A DNA stretch of 64,000 bases from Tragulus kanchil (lineage: Eukaryota > Chordata > Mammalia > Artiodactyla > Tragulidae). Positions 14,986-26,001 of the stretch are shown one piece after another; position 1 is the stretch's first letter; each line of letters opens with the position of its first letter. The stretch covers positions 189,906,801 to 189,970,800 of the forward strand of contig JAIOJX010000025.1 in NCBI GenBank assembly GCA_022376925.1, given 5' to 3'. The position numbers were made by a program, and so were the translations under genes. The notes under the pieces are model-generated. The model did no database searches, had not been told where the DNA came from, and worked only from the letters and a program-made list of their open reading frames with translations.

Positions 14986-16335
14986 GTGAGTGGCCCCTGA
15001 GGGGTTCGGGCGGGTTCGGGCGCGGAGGCGGGAGGGCCGGCGTCGTCCAGGCTGGTCGCCGCCCGAGCGCCTCGGCCGCCTGCTCGCCGGGCTCCTCGCG
15101 TGGCCGGGGCGCCCGGGGGCGCTCGGGGCCGGGCCCCAGGCCGCCTGCCTCTGGCTGGGGCTCGAGCCGCCCGCAGCCTGTTGCGCGGCCGCAGGCCCTG
15201 GTGAAGCTCGCGTTGCCCTGTCTCGCCGCAGGGGACGCGTAAGAAGTGCGTTCATTCCCCTAGGCCCATACACACACTACACTAGGTGCACGTGCACGCA
15301 CCACAGACACACAAACCACACGCGTCATACACACACCACACACATTGAAATGCAGGCCATTTCCGCAGCCTGGGGCGGAGAGGGGCGCAGGGTCGCTGGC
15401 CCTTTAACCACCCTTCCCAGAAGGCTGTGCTGCCAGCGCCTCAACGCAGCTGCGGCTCCGCTGTGCCCTCCGGCGCGGACGCCCCTGCGCGGCGCAGAGG
15501 CTCCTGGGAGCCGTGCGTGTTCTGTCCGCGCGTGCGCACGTCCCGCGGGCTCTGTGGCGTCCAGGGGCTTCCTGGGAAGGCGGCTGGGCTCCGCCGCGCG
15601 AGCTTCTGGCCTTCCGTCGCCCCGCGCCTTCGCGACTGTCACCCGGGGGCGGCCGAGCCCGAGAGCCGGCGGCCGGAGGGGCGCCTGCGGAGCCCGCCTG
15701 ACCCCGACCCGGGGGCGAGCCGACCCCGCGGGGCTGCCCGAGGGTCCCCCGCCGCGCGAGGACGCCATGGAGGCCGCGGAGGCGAGGGAGGCGGGTACGG
15801 CTGCGCGCCGCGCACGGGCTGGGTCCCCGCGGGCGCCCCGGCGGGCGGGAACGGGGCGGGCGGCGCGGGGCCTCCGTGCCCGCCCGGGGCGGCCGAGGGG
15901 CGGCGTCGGCCCGCCTCCCGCCGCTGGGCCCGGGCCGGAGCTCGCCGCCGGCCGCCCTGTGCGCCCCGGGCCGGGGCTGCCTGCGGCCTGGACGGAACGG
16001 CCCGTCGACCCGCTGCTCTTTCCAGCGCCCTCGTCGCGGGAGCCCGCTCGCCTCCTCGAGGAGATTCCGGCAGGCGGCGCGCCGCGGGGTCTCCTGGAAG
16101 CCGGAGCGGCGGTGAGTGGCCCCTGAGGGGTTCGGGCGGGTTCGGGCGCGGAGGCGGGAGGGCCGGCGTCGTCCAGGCTGGTCGCCGCCCGAGCGCCTCG
16201 GCCGCCTGCTCGCCGGGCTCCTCGCGTGGCCGGGGCGCCCGGGGGCGCTCGGGGCCGGGCCCCAGGCCGCCTGCCTCTGGCTGGGGCTCGAGCCGCCCGC
16301 AGCCTGTTGCGCGGCCGCAGGCCCTGGTGAAGCTC

Positions 16336-18535
16336 GCGTTGCCCTGTCTCGCCGCAGGGGGACGCGTAAGAAGTGCGTTCATTCAGGTCCAGAGAGACAC
16401 ACGCTGCACGGCCTAGAGGGAGGTCTGGTTCCATTAGGGGAGCCGGGTAATTTCACCTGCTGATGAGTGGAAGGAACATTCCAGCTCCTTTGGGGGAGCG
16501 GAGGAAGGGTCGCGGCGCCAGTGGGCGCGTCATTGCCCCTGCCGAGGGACGGTCGAGGCCGGGTCGTCTTGGGCCGCTTTGGGCAGGGGGTTTCTGCGTG
16601 TCCTCGGGCCGTATCACTCCTTGAGACGTTGTGTCCTGCCCCTCCCTCCTCCTCCGGACCCAGTGCCCCTCTCGTAGGGGACAGCCCGCGCGAGGCTCTG
16701 AGCTCTTCTCCGCGGGCAGGCCCGTGGGGGCGTCTCCTGGGGGGCGTCAGGCAGGAGGAGCTGGCGCGGCTGGCGGAGGGGCTGGTGTGGGGCAGCTCTG
16801 GGGGGCAGAGTGACGAGCGTGGGCTGGCCGCTGCCTGCTTCCTCTGTACCCAGTTCCTGAGGGGGAGCTGGGGCAGGAAGGGGGACCCCCTGCCAGAGCC
16901 CGAAAGTGGGCTCTTGTCCCGCCCTCGGAAGTGAACTGTCTGAAGAGGCGTGTGCTGAGTTCTGCGGGGAAGGGGCCCAGGCGGACAGCAGGAGGTGAGG
17001 GAGCCCAGGAGGACGGTCCGCCTCGTGGCCCGCAGTCTGGGGTCTCACCGTAACAGGATTAGTTCTGGGTTGTCTGGCCAGTCGCTCGGACTCCAGCACC
17101 CTTCCTGGGGGCTCGCGCCTTCCTCAGCCACGTTGGAGGCCGGCAAGGATTCTGGGAGGTGGCCGGACACGTGGTGTCCTTTTCGACATTTTGCGAACTC
17201 TTCTGGTTAGTAGTGGCTTGTTAGCTCTGTGTTTCTTACCCAGACCTCCTGTCATAAAACCACTCGTGCCGAAATATATATGACTGTGGTGTCCGGCCAG
17301 GGTCGGGGGCTTTAGTCTCTGTGCTTCCCCGGGCAGCGCCCCCCGGGAGGCTGCACCCTCAGACCACTTCGGGAATCCGGGCGGAGGTCTCTGCTTTTGT
17401 AACACCAAAGCATTTTTATTATTTATTGGGGTATAGCGTTGCCCTGTCTCGCCGCAGGGGGACGCGTAAGAAGTGCGTTCATTCAGGTCCAGAGAGACAC
17501 ACGCTGCACGGCCTAGAGGGAGGTCTGGTTCCATTAGGGGAGCCGGGTAATTTCACCTGCTGATGAGTGGAAGGAACATTCCAGCTCCTTTGGGGGAGCG
17601 GAGGAAGGGTCGCGGCGCCAGTGGGCGCGTCATTGCCCCTGCCGAGGGACGGTCGAGGCCGGGTCGTCTTGGGCCGCTTTGGGCAGGGGGTTTCTGCGTG
17701 TCCTCGGGCCGTATCACTCCTTGAGACGTTGTGTCCTGCCCCTCCCTCCTCCTCCGGACCCAGTGCCCCTCTCGTAGGGGACAGCCCGCGCGAGGCTCTG
17801 AGCTCTTCTCCGCGGGCAGGCCCGTGGGGGCGTCTCCTGGGGGGCGTCAGGCAGGAGGAGCTGGCGCGGCTGGCGGAGGGGCTGGTGTGGGGCAGCTCTG
17901 GGGGTCAGAGTGACGAGCGTGGGCTGGCCGCTGCCTGCTTCCTCTGTACCCAGTTCCTGAGGGGGAGCTGGGGCAGGAAGGGGGACCCCCTGCCAGAGCC
18001 CGAAAGTGGGCTCTTGTCCCGCCCTCGGAAGTGAACTGTCTGAAGAGGCGTGTGCTGAGTTCTGCGGGGAAGGGGCCCAGGCGGACAGCAGGAGGTGAGG
18101 GAGCCCAGGAGGACGGTCCGCCTCGTGGCCCGCAGTCTGGGGTCTCACCGTAACAGGATTAGTTCTGGGTTGTCTGGCCAGTCGCTCGGACTCCAGCACC
18201 CTTCCTGGGGGCTCGCGCCTTCCTCAGCCACGTTGGAGGCCGGCAAGGATTCTGGGAGGTGGCCGGACACGTGGTGTCCTTTTCGACATTTTGCGAACTC
18301 TTCTGGTTAGTAGTGGCTTGTTAGCTCTGTGTTTCTTACCCAGACCTCCTGTCATAAAACCACTCGTGCCGAAATATATATGACTGTGGTGTCCGGCCAG
18401 GGTCGGGGGCTTTAGTCTCTGTGCTTCCCCGGGCAGCGCCCCCCGGGAGGCTGCACCCTCAGACCACTTCGGGAATCCGGGCGGAGGTCTCTGCTTTTGT
18501 AACACCAAAGCATTTTTATTATTTATTGGGGTATA
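16336..18535. repeat. Tandem duplication C (16336-17435 / 17436-18535)
   Basis: Two directly abutting 1,100-bp copies, offset 1,100 throughout, with almost no substitutions (one G/T at 16806/17906). Each contains the end of the GC-rich island, a unique GC-rich stretch (16390-16868 and 17490-17968) and a minus-strand LTR. The joint GTATAG|CGTTGCCC places L1 sequence against CpG-island sequence. Confidence 0.92.
16869..17335 (-). mobile_element. Solo LTR of an endogenous retrovirus (copy also at 17969-18435)
   Basis: About 467 bp, homologous along its length to the LTR at 23528-23995 but clearly diverged. The minus-strand orientation is set by the poly-A-side block CCCGAAAGTGGGCTCTTGTC near its plus-strand left end. 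No retroviral gene follows it. Only one genomic copy is likely, because the second lies in duplication C. Confidence 0.65.
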
Positions 18536-19856
18536 GCCCGTTAACGATTTTGTGATAGTTTCAGGTGAACAGTGCAGGGGCTCAGCCATACCTATACATT
18601 GTGTGTATTCTCCAAAACCAGATTCTCCCCTAAACCCCCACCCATCCAGGCTAGTACATAACGTTGAGCGCATAACCACGTGCTGGAATACAACAGGTTT
18701 TTCTTGGTTAATCATTTCAAACATGGCAGTATGTACATGCCCTGCCCAGAGTCCCCAAACATCCCCTCCCCTCTGCAACCGTAAGCCCATTTTCTAAGTT
18801 TGAGAGTCTCTGTTTTGTAAATAAGTTCATTTGTGTCTTTTCTTTTTTTTTTCTTTTTATTTACTTTTTACTTTTACAGAGTTTTGTTGTTTACAGATAT
18901 GTATGCTCCCAGATTAGTCACATGTCTATCCCCCCGTCCCACCCCTCCAGGCCGTCGCACAGCGCCCCTGCAGGATCCCCTTTTCCCACAGTGCAGTAAC
19001 AATAGCTATCTTTTTCACGTATGATAGTATAGGTTTTCATGCTACTTCCTTTACACGTCCCACACACTGTTCATTCCCCATGATGTCCATATGTCTGTTC
19101 TGACTGGTGTGAGGTGATGTCTCATTGTAGGTTTGATTTGCATTTCTCTAATTATAAGCGAGGTTGAGCATCGTTTCATGTGTTCTTTGGCCATCTGTAA
19201 GTCTTCTTTGGAGAGGTGTCTGTTTAGACCCTTTTCCCACTTCTTGATTAGGTGGTTCATTTTTCAGATGTTGAGTTGTCTGAGTTGCTTGTAGATTTTG
19301 GAGATTAATTCTTTGTCTGTTGTTTCATTTTCTATGGTTTCTTCCCATTCTATGGGTTGTCTGATCAGCTTTTTTGTAGTTTCTTTTGCTGTACAAAAGC
19401 TTTTAAGTTTCATTAGGTCCCACATGTTAGTTTTTGTTTTCAGTTCCGCTATTCTAGTAGGCGGGTCATGGAAGATCTTGCTTTGATTGATGTCCTTGAG
19501 TGTTTTGCCTATATTCTCCTCTAAGAGTTTGATGGTTTCTGGTCTTACATTTAGGTCTTTAATCCATTTTGAGTTGACCTTTGTGTGGTGTCAGGGAATG
19601 TTCCAACTTCATTTTTTTGCATGTAACTGTCCAGTTGTCCCAGCACCATTTGTTGAAGAGGCTGTCTTTGTCCCGTTCTATATTTTCGCCTCCTCTGTCA
19701 AAAATAAGGTACCCATAGGTGCGTGGGTTTATCTCTGGGTTCTCTGTCTTGTTCCATTGGTCTATATTTCTGTTTTTCTGCCAGTACCGTACTGTCTTGA
19801 TGACTGTTGCTTTGTAGTATAGTCTGAAGTTAGGGAGGCTGATCCCTCCAGCTCCA
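18512..19856 (-). mobile_element. L1 3' UTR and ORF2 C-terminal fragments
   Basis: 18512-18845 matches an artiodactyl L1 3' UTR read backwards (GTTTCAGGTGAACAG type). 18846-19098 is a second, different 3'-UTR-like piece after a T-run. 19099-19856 is the last part of L1 ORF2 on the minus strand; its translation includes [18 protein letters not shown] and [13 protein letters not shown] blocks. All are truncated and broken. They are located in ZNF74 intron 2. Confidence 0.85.
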
Positions 19857-20166
19857 TTTTTCTTTTCTTTGGCGGGGAGGGTCGGGCAGGAAGGGAGCGG
19901 GGCGGGCGGGCCACTTCTGTTGGTCGTTCATTTGTCTGTTTTCATCCGTCTTTGTTCTTTGGCTCCTGTGGGCCTCCCACCGCGGTGGCGTCTGTTGCTG
20001 CAGAGCGCCGGCTCTGGGCGCATGTGCTCCAGAGCTCTGACTCGGTAATTGGACACATCGGTCCAGCAGCTCCGTGGCACATGGGATCTTCCCAGGCCAG
20101 GGATCGAACTGGTGCCCCTTGCACTGCAAGGCGGTGTCCTTACCCACTGGACCACCAGGGGAAACC
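19857..20166 (-). mobile_element. Young tRNA-headed SINE, copy 2
   Basis: Same family as 13386-13716, minus strand. It abuts the L1 ORF2 fragment, so it inserted into or beside it. Head at 20166, T/G-rich tail end at 19857. Confidence 0.9.
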
Positions 20167-20764
20167 CAGTCCTTTTCTTAACCTTCCATCATCAGGTTTT
20201 CCATTAGAATACCAGGCCATATCAGAATTTTAGGAAATCCATATACTTTCTAGGCTATCTATGTAAGTAATGTTTACCATACAATGTAACCTGAGAGAAT
20301 TACTCATTTGATAATATTTCCATGTAATTTAACCAACCAGATGAGCATAATGAGTTTCATACCTATCTTTAGGATATTTCAGGGACCCTTTGAAGCATCT
20401 CAAAGTTAGCTAGAGGCAAAAAGGACTTCAGCAGAGCTTGATTTATACAGTTCTGTCAAATCAAGGGTTCAGACCCTCAGTCCCCTTAGCCAGCCAGGGG
20501 CTGTGTCCCCCGCAGGCTGACGTCCACTGGGCGTGAACACTGAGGCTCAGGGTCTGGTGGAAGTCGGCTCTGCCTCTTGGACCTAGTTGGCCCTAACCAG
20601 GTTTCCTATGGCTGAGTCATTCCTAGTAAAATCCATTTACCCAACTAATTGTAATCTATTTTTAGTAAATCTTGATCACATATAATTCACTCATTTTAGT
20701 AATTCTTCATTTTTCAACATTTTGTTTTTTTATATATATGTATACATATTTTTAATTTTGGCCT
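20167..20764. other. AT-rich intronic sequence
   Basis: No gene or nameable repeat is seen. Confidence 0.4.
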
Positions 20765-21011
20765 CTTTTTTTTATTGGTTTTGTATTTATTTTCATTCAT
20801 CTTTATTCTTTGGCGCATGTGGGCCTCCCATCGCACTGGCCTCTCGTGCCAGAGCACCAGCTCTGGGCACATGCGCTCCAGAGCGCTGGCTCATGATTGG
20901 ACACACCAGTCCAGCCGCTCTGTGGCATGTGGGGTCTCTCTGGGCCAGGGATCGAACTGGTGCCCCTTGCACTGCAAGGTGGACTCTACCCACTGGACCA
21001 CCAGGGAAGCC
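20765..21011 (-). mobile_element. tRNA-headed SINE, 5'-complete but internally shortened copy
   Basis: Recognisable family body and head (GATCGAACTGGTGCCCCTTG). It lacks the G-rich tail block and is more diverged than the other copies, so it is older. Confidence 0.85.
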
Positions 21012-21610
21012 TCATTTTTCACCACCATTCTAACTGAAAACACTTCCCTTAAAAGTTTTTTCCACGTTGAGTTACCTTTTTGTTGACAAATTTATAACAG
21101 ATGGAATAGTCTTGTTTGACCTCTAGTAAATCTAGGTGCAACAGAAGTATTGTATTTATCGATAGTTCTGAAGTCACGTGTATTACCAGGTAATAATTTA
21201 ATGCTGAACATTTCCCAGTTCACGTGAACCTGAAATTCATTTAGCTTAATTTGGAATCGTTTGATTTGTAAACACTTACTTTTCGCCTATTAAATAGAGC
21301 TAATTTACAAATTAGTCTAAACTATATTATTCAGAGACAAAGAGACATACTGAGACGTACACATATCGGACATAACGTGAGGTTTGGCTTCATTTTCTAA
21401 ACTTAGTCATGAATCAGACATTGCAATATAAAATTCACCAGATTAGAAAGGTTGGAATAAATACAAATTTTAAAAGCTTCCTTGTATGTTTCCCTCAGCC
21501 TCAGGAGTTAGAGACGGTCTAGGTTCGTGTTCCTGAGGAGTGTGAGCTCAAGACACAGGGGGATTAAATCAAGGTGATTTTCTGACCTCACGGTCAGAAT
21601 TCAAAAAAGC
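21012..21610. other. AT-rich intronic sequence
   Basis: Nothing recognised. Confidence 0.4.
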
Positions 21611-23848
21611 CATTTGAGCTAGTTTGTTTTCACTAACTGTATGTGCAAAAAGAACCAGTTTTGAAACCAACTTTTAAGACTAAACAAACTTTCTCTGAGG
21701 TCTAAACAAAATGTTGGCCACAGGAAGCAAAATGACTGTCACAGATCACAGCACAGGACACAGAGTACAAAACACACACACGGGGCTGCATCCCAGTCAC
21801 ACAGTGCTCACACGCACGGCCAGAAGGTCTCTGTGGACGTGGAACTTCAGATCCAGCTACAACAGAGGAAATGAACGTCCGTCAGGTCTTCAGAGATTTC
21901 AGAGGGAGGAAAGGAGCCCGGGGGAAAGAAGAGGGGCGAGGAGGGGGCGGGGGCAAAAGGGGTCTCGTCACCGACGTCTCTTGCCAGCTGCAGATACCCA
22001 GCCGCCATGGGACTTGCACCCCGGGCCTCCGGGGAGGGAGGACTGGAGCCCGGCCCTGTCAGAAACCAGACGCCCGAGCAGAGCAGAAGCAGAGCTCAAT
22101 TTCTCTGCCAGGCGGCGGCCAGCGGCCTCCAGCTCTCCACTCAGGCTCCTGCACTCAAGCAGAGGGACAGGAGAAAAGGGCAGGATGGGGAGGGTGAGGA
22201 AGAGGAAAGAGAGCGGTCAGTAAAGTCTCTTGTGACTCATCTGGTCAGGGCGGCCAGTCGAGTCCACGTCAGGAGGAGACCGGGGACAAAGAGGGCCCCG
22301 CGGCAGCCGCTGGGTCTGCTCCATCTGCAGGCGAGCTGCTGCTGGAGCTGCCCCAGGGCTCAGCGTCCCAGCCTCCGCTGAGAAGAGACCCAGCTGAGTC
22401 GCCCTTGTGGCAGGAAGGCGGACCCCTACCAGGGCCCGAAAGTGGGCTCTTGTCTAACACTCAGAAAGGAATTGTCCGAGGGGACAGTGCTGACAAAGCA
22501 GGAGACTGGGGAAGGGCCCGGCAGGGAGCAGGAGGGCAAGGCCGCCCAGGAGAACGGCTGTCTCCCGGCCCGCAGTCTTGGGGTTGTTGGGAACGGGGTG
22601 ACCTTCGGGGGTGTCTTTGGCCAGTCGCTCTGACTCCAGAATCCTTCCTGGGGGCACACGCCTTCCTCAGCCAAGGTGGATGCCACTGAGGATTCTGGGA
22701 GGTGGTTGGACATGTGGTGTCTTCCTTAAAACCATTTGAGCTAGTTTGTTTTCACTAACTGTATGTGCAAAAGAACCAGTTTTGAAACCAACTTTTAAGA
22801 CTAAACAAACTTTCTCTGAGGTCTAAACAAAATGTTGGCCACAGGAAGCAAAATGACTGTCACAGATCACAGCACAGGACACAGAGTACAAAACACACAC
22901 ACGGGGCTGCATCCCAGTCACACAGTGCTCACACGCACGGCCAGAAGGTCTCTGTGGACGTGGAACTTCAGATCCAGCTACAACAGAGGAAATGAACGTC
23001 CGTCAGGTCTTCAGAGATTTCAGAGGGAGGAAAGGAGCCCGGGGGAAAGAAGAGGGGCGAGGAGGGGGCGGGGGCAAAAGGGGTCTCGTCACCGACGTCT
23101 CTTGCCAGCTGCAGATACCCAGCCGCCATGGGACTTGCACCCCGGGCCTCCGGGGAGGGAGGACTGGAGCCCGGCCCTGTCAGAAACCAGACGCCCGAGC
23201 AGAGCAGAAGCAGAGCTCAATTTCTCTGCCAGGCGGCGGCCAGCGGCCTCCAGCTCTCCACTCAGGCTCCTGCACTCAAGCAGAGGGACAGGAGAAAAGG
23301 GCAGGATGGGGAGGGTGAGGAAGAGGAAAGAGAGCGGTCAGTAAAGTCTCTTGTGACTCATCTGGTCAGGGCGGCCAGTCGAGTCCACGTCAGGAGGAGA
23401 CCGGGGACAAAGAGGGCCCCGCGGCAGCCGCTGGGTCTGCTCCATCTGCAGGCGAGCTGCTGCTGGAGCTGCCCCAGGGCTCAGCGTCCCAGCCTCCGCT
23501 GAGAAGAGACCCAGCTGAGTCGCCCTTGTGGCAGGAAGGCGGACCCCTACCAGGGCCCGAAAGTGGGCTCTTGTCTAACACTCAGAAAGGAATTGTCCGA
23601 GGGGACAGTGCTGACAAAGCAGGAGACTGGGGAAGGGCCCGGCAGGGAGCAGGAGGGCAAGGCCGCCCAGGAGAACGGCTGTCTCCCGGCCCGCAGTCTT
23701 GGGGTTGTTGGGAACGGGGTGACCTTCGGGGGTGTCTTTGGCCAGTCGCTCTGACTCCAGAATCCTTCCTGGGGGCACACGCCTTCCTCAGCCAAGGTGG
23801 ATGCCACTGAGGATTCTGGGAGGTGGTTGGACATGTGGTGTCTTCCTT
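21611..23848. repeat. Tandem duplication D (21611-22727 / 22733-23848)
   Basis: Offset 1,121 bp. A single-A length difference occurs near the head (AAAAAG versus AAAAG). The joint (CTTCCTT|AAAACC) falls inside the LTR, so the left copy has only the 3' part of the LTR (22406-22727). Confidence 0.92.
21700..22405 (-). mobile_element. ERV leader region downstream of LTR (repeated at 22821-23527)
   Basis: GC-rich stretch lying directly 3' (minus strand) of the LTR end at 22406. It has no long gag-like frame. Its position suggests the untranslated leader of the same retroviral element. No gag, pol or env coding is present; the element is truncated. I could not identify a primer-binding site with confidence. 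Confidence 0.45.
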
Positions 23849-23995
23849 CGACCTTTTCTGAACTCTTCTGGTTTGTGTGGGCTTATTAGTTCCGTGTTTC
23901 TTACCAGGACCTCCTGTCACAAGACAACTCATACAAAAGATCACTATGGTGTCTGGCCAGGGTTGGCGGTTTGAGTCGGTGTGCTTCCCCTAACA
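23528..23995 (-). mobile_element. Endogenous retroviral LTR (complete copy)
   Basis: About 468 bp, beginning TGTTAGGGG (minus strand at 23995) and ending CA at 23528, so it has the TG...CA termini of an LTR. The family is one I associate with ruminant ERVs. Partial duplicates lie at 22406-22727 and 24871-25104 because duplications D and E meet inside it. The homologue at 16869-17335 has diverged too far to be assumed to be its own partner LTR. Confidence 0.65.
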
Positions 23996-26001
23996 GAGCC
24001 TTCATGGAAAAGCCTGGAAGTATAGAGGTTTTGCGGGGTTGGCAGGGAATTAGCCCTTGGGGCCACTTCTGCAACTGAGCGAGGCACCGACCCTTCCTTT
24101 TCAGACTTCGGGTTCTGCTCCTCACGGTGTCCCACCCCCGGCGCTACGCCGTGTTAAGAAAGGAGCAGCTGTTCGGGACAGTGCGGCTGAGAGGTCTGGA
24201 CGTCTTTAGGATTTGGGAATGGTTGACCTCCCACTCGAAAGGCGGAAGTGACTGTGAGCCCGCCCGGGGGACACGTGCCCGGCTTCGTGATGTTAGGATG
24301 TTCCCTAGTTCTGTGAACACTTGGGAGACATGACAGGCACGTGTGATACAGGGTCCGTAATGGGCCACGGAGCCGAAGAGCCTGCCGGGGTGGGCAGTGC
24401 AGACCGTGTTGTGTCGGTGCCCGGGCGCGGGCGCGGTGATGGCGCTGCGGCTGTGGCAGGGGCCGTCCCGAGGCAACGCAGGCCGCAGCGTGCAGGGCGA
24501 GGCGTGCTGCTGTCCGCGGCCGGCCCGAGGCGGTTCGGGAAGAGTGTCTGCTTGTGCGTGTGGCTGCTCCCCTCCTGGGACAGGCGTTGCCCCTGAGCCC
24601 GGGCCCTGGGCCCTGGCGGAGGGCTCCTCTCCCGGTGGCCTCCTGCGGGGGCGGCAGGGCTCTGCCCTCAGGGGACAGTCCCGGCTGCTTTCGTCCCGCG
24701 TGTGCCTTTGTTTCCCATGCCCTTTGCTCCCAGTCCTGCAGCTGCTGGCCGTGGCGCCGCCTGCTGAGCAGGGATTCCCCAGAACAGAGCCTTGCCCGCT
24801 TTTGCTCGTTGACAAACCCACCCTGAAGCCACGGAGCGTCTGCTGGCCCTGCCCCCAGCACCTGCTCCCGAATCCTTCCTGGGGCACACGCCTTCCTCAG
24901 CCAAGGTGGATGCCACTGAGGATTCTGGGAGGTGGTTGGACATGTGGTGTCTTCCTTCGACCTTTTCTGAACTCTTCTGGTTTGTGTGGGCTTATTAGTT
25001 CCGTGTTTCTTACCAGGACCTCCTGTCACAAGACAACTCATACAAAAGATCACTATGGTGTCTGGCCAGGGTTGGCGGTTTGAGTCGGTGTGCTTCCCCT
25101 AACAGAGCCTTCATGGAAAAGCCTGGAAGTATAGAGGTTTTGCGGGGTTGGCAGGGAATTAGCCCTTGGGGCCACTTCTGCAACTGAGCGAGGCACCGAC
25201 CCTTCCTTTTCAGACTTCGGGTTCTGCTCCTCACGGTGTCCCACCCCCGGCGCTACGCCGTGTTAAGAAAGGAGCAGCTGTTCGGGACAGTGCGGCTGAG
25301 AGGTCTGGACGTCTTTAGGATTTGGGAATGGTTGACCTCCCACTCGAAAGGCGGAAGTGACTGTGAGCCCGTCGGGTGACACGTGCCCGGCTTCGGTGAT
25401 GTTAGAATGTTCCCTAGTTCTGTGAACACTTGGGAGACATGACAGGCACGTGTGATACAGGGTCCGTAATGGGCCACGGAGCCGAAGAGCCTGCCGGGGG
25501 TGGGCAGTGCAGACCGTGTTGTGTCGGTGCCCGATGGCGCGGCGCGGTGATGGCGCTGCGGCTGTGGCAGGGGCCGTCCCGAGGCAACGCAGGCCGCAGC
25601 GTGCAGGGCGAGGCGTGCTGCTGTCCGCGGCCGGCCCGAGGCGGTTCGGGAAGAGTGTCTGCTTGTGCGTGTGGCTGCTCCCCTCCTGGGACAGGCGTTG
25701 CCCCTGAGCCCGGGCCCTGGGCCCTGGCGGAGGGCTCCTCTCCCGGTGGCCTCCTGCGGGGGCGGCAGGGCTCTGCCCTCAGGGGACAGTCCCGCGGCTG
25801 CTTTCGTCCCGCGTGTGCCTTTGTTTCCCATGCCCTTTTGCTCCCAGTCCTGCAGCTGCTGGCCGTGGCGCCGCCTGCTGAGCAGGGGATTCCCCCAGAC
25901 AAGCCTCACACAGCTCAGAGCCTTGCCCGCTTTTGCTCGTTGACAAACCCACCCTGAAGCCACGGAGCGTCTGCTGGCCCTGCCCCCAGCACCTGCTCCC
26001 G
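23761..26001. repeat. Tandem duplication E (23761-24870 / 24871-26001)
   Basis: Offset about 1,109 bp but with the most indels of all pairs: differences near 24265/25370, 24420/25530, and a 16-base stretch (CAAGCCTCACACAGCT) missing from the tail of copy 1 near 24782. 24004-24760 is otherwise unrecognised GC-rich sequence without a gene. Confidence 0.88.

Larger units (their letters stand above)
14291..15240 (+). promoter_or_regulatory. ZNF74: CpG island and likely promoter of ZNF74
   Basis: About 950 bp that is very GC- and CpG-rich, in contrast to the AT-rich intron downstream. It holds a start codon in good context (GACGCCATGG at 14641) and two exons of ZNF74. Transcription probably starts upstream of 14641 on the + strand. 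The whole island reappears at 15417-16366 as part of duplication B. Confidence 0.75.
14151..16384. repeat. Tandem duplication B (14151-15256 / 15284-16384)
   Basis: Offset 1,126 bp. Copy 2 lacks 7 bases (CTTCCCC) near its head, at 15345. It contains the ZNF74 CpG island and exons 1-2, so both exons occur twice (second set 15767-15794 and 16026-16111). Both pairs keep their splice sites. The right end overlaps the left end of duplication C by about 50 bases. Confidence 0.9.

Noticed and set aside
14278..16434. Several 200-370-codon open frames on both strands of the CpG island
   Set aside because: High GC makes stop codons rare. All frames are open together; only the two small spliced exons are consistent with a known protein.
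21711..23344. Open frames of 94-170 codons in the ERV leader segment as retroviral genes
   Set aside because: No gag, pol or env motif is seen. The frames overlap in several phases and both copies come from one duplicated block.
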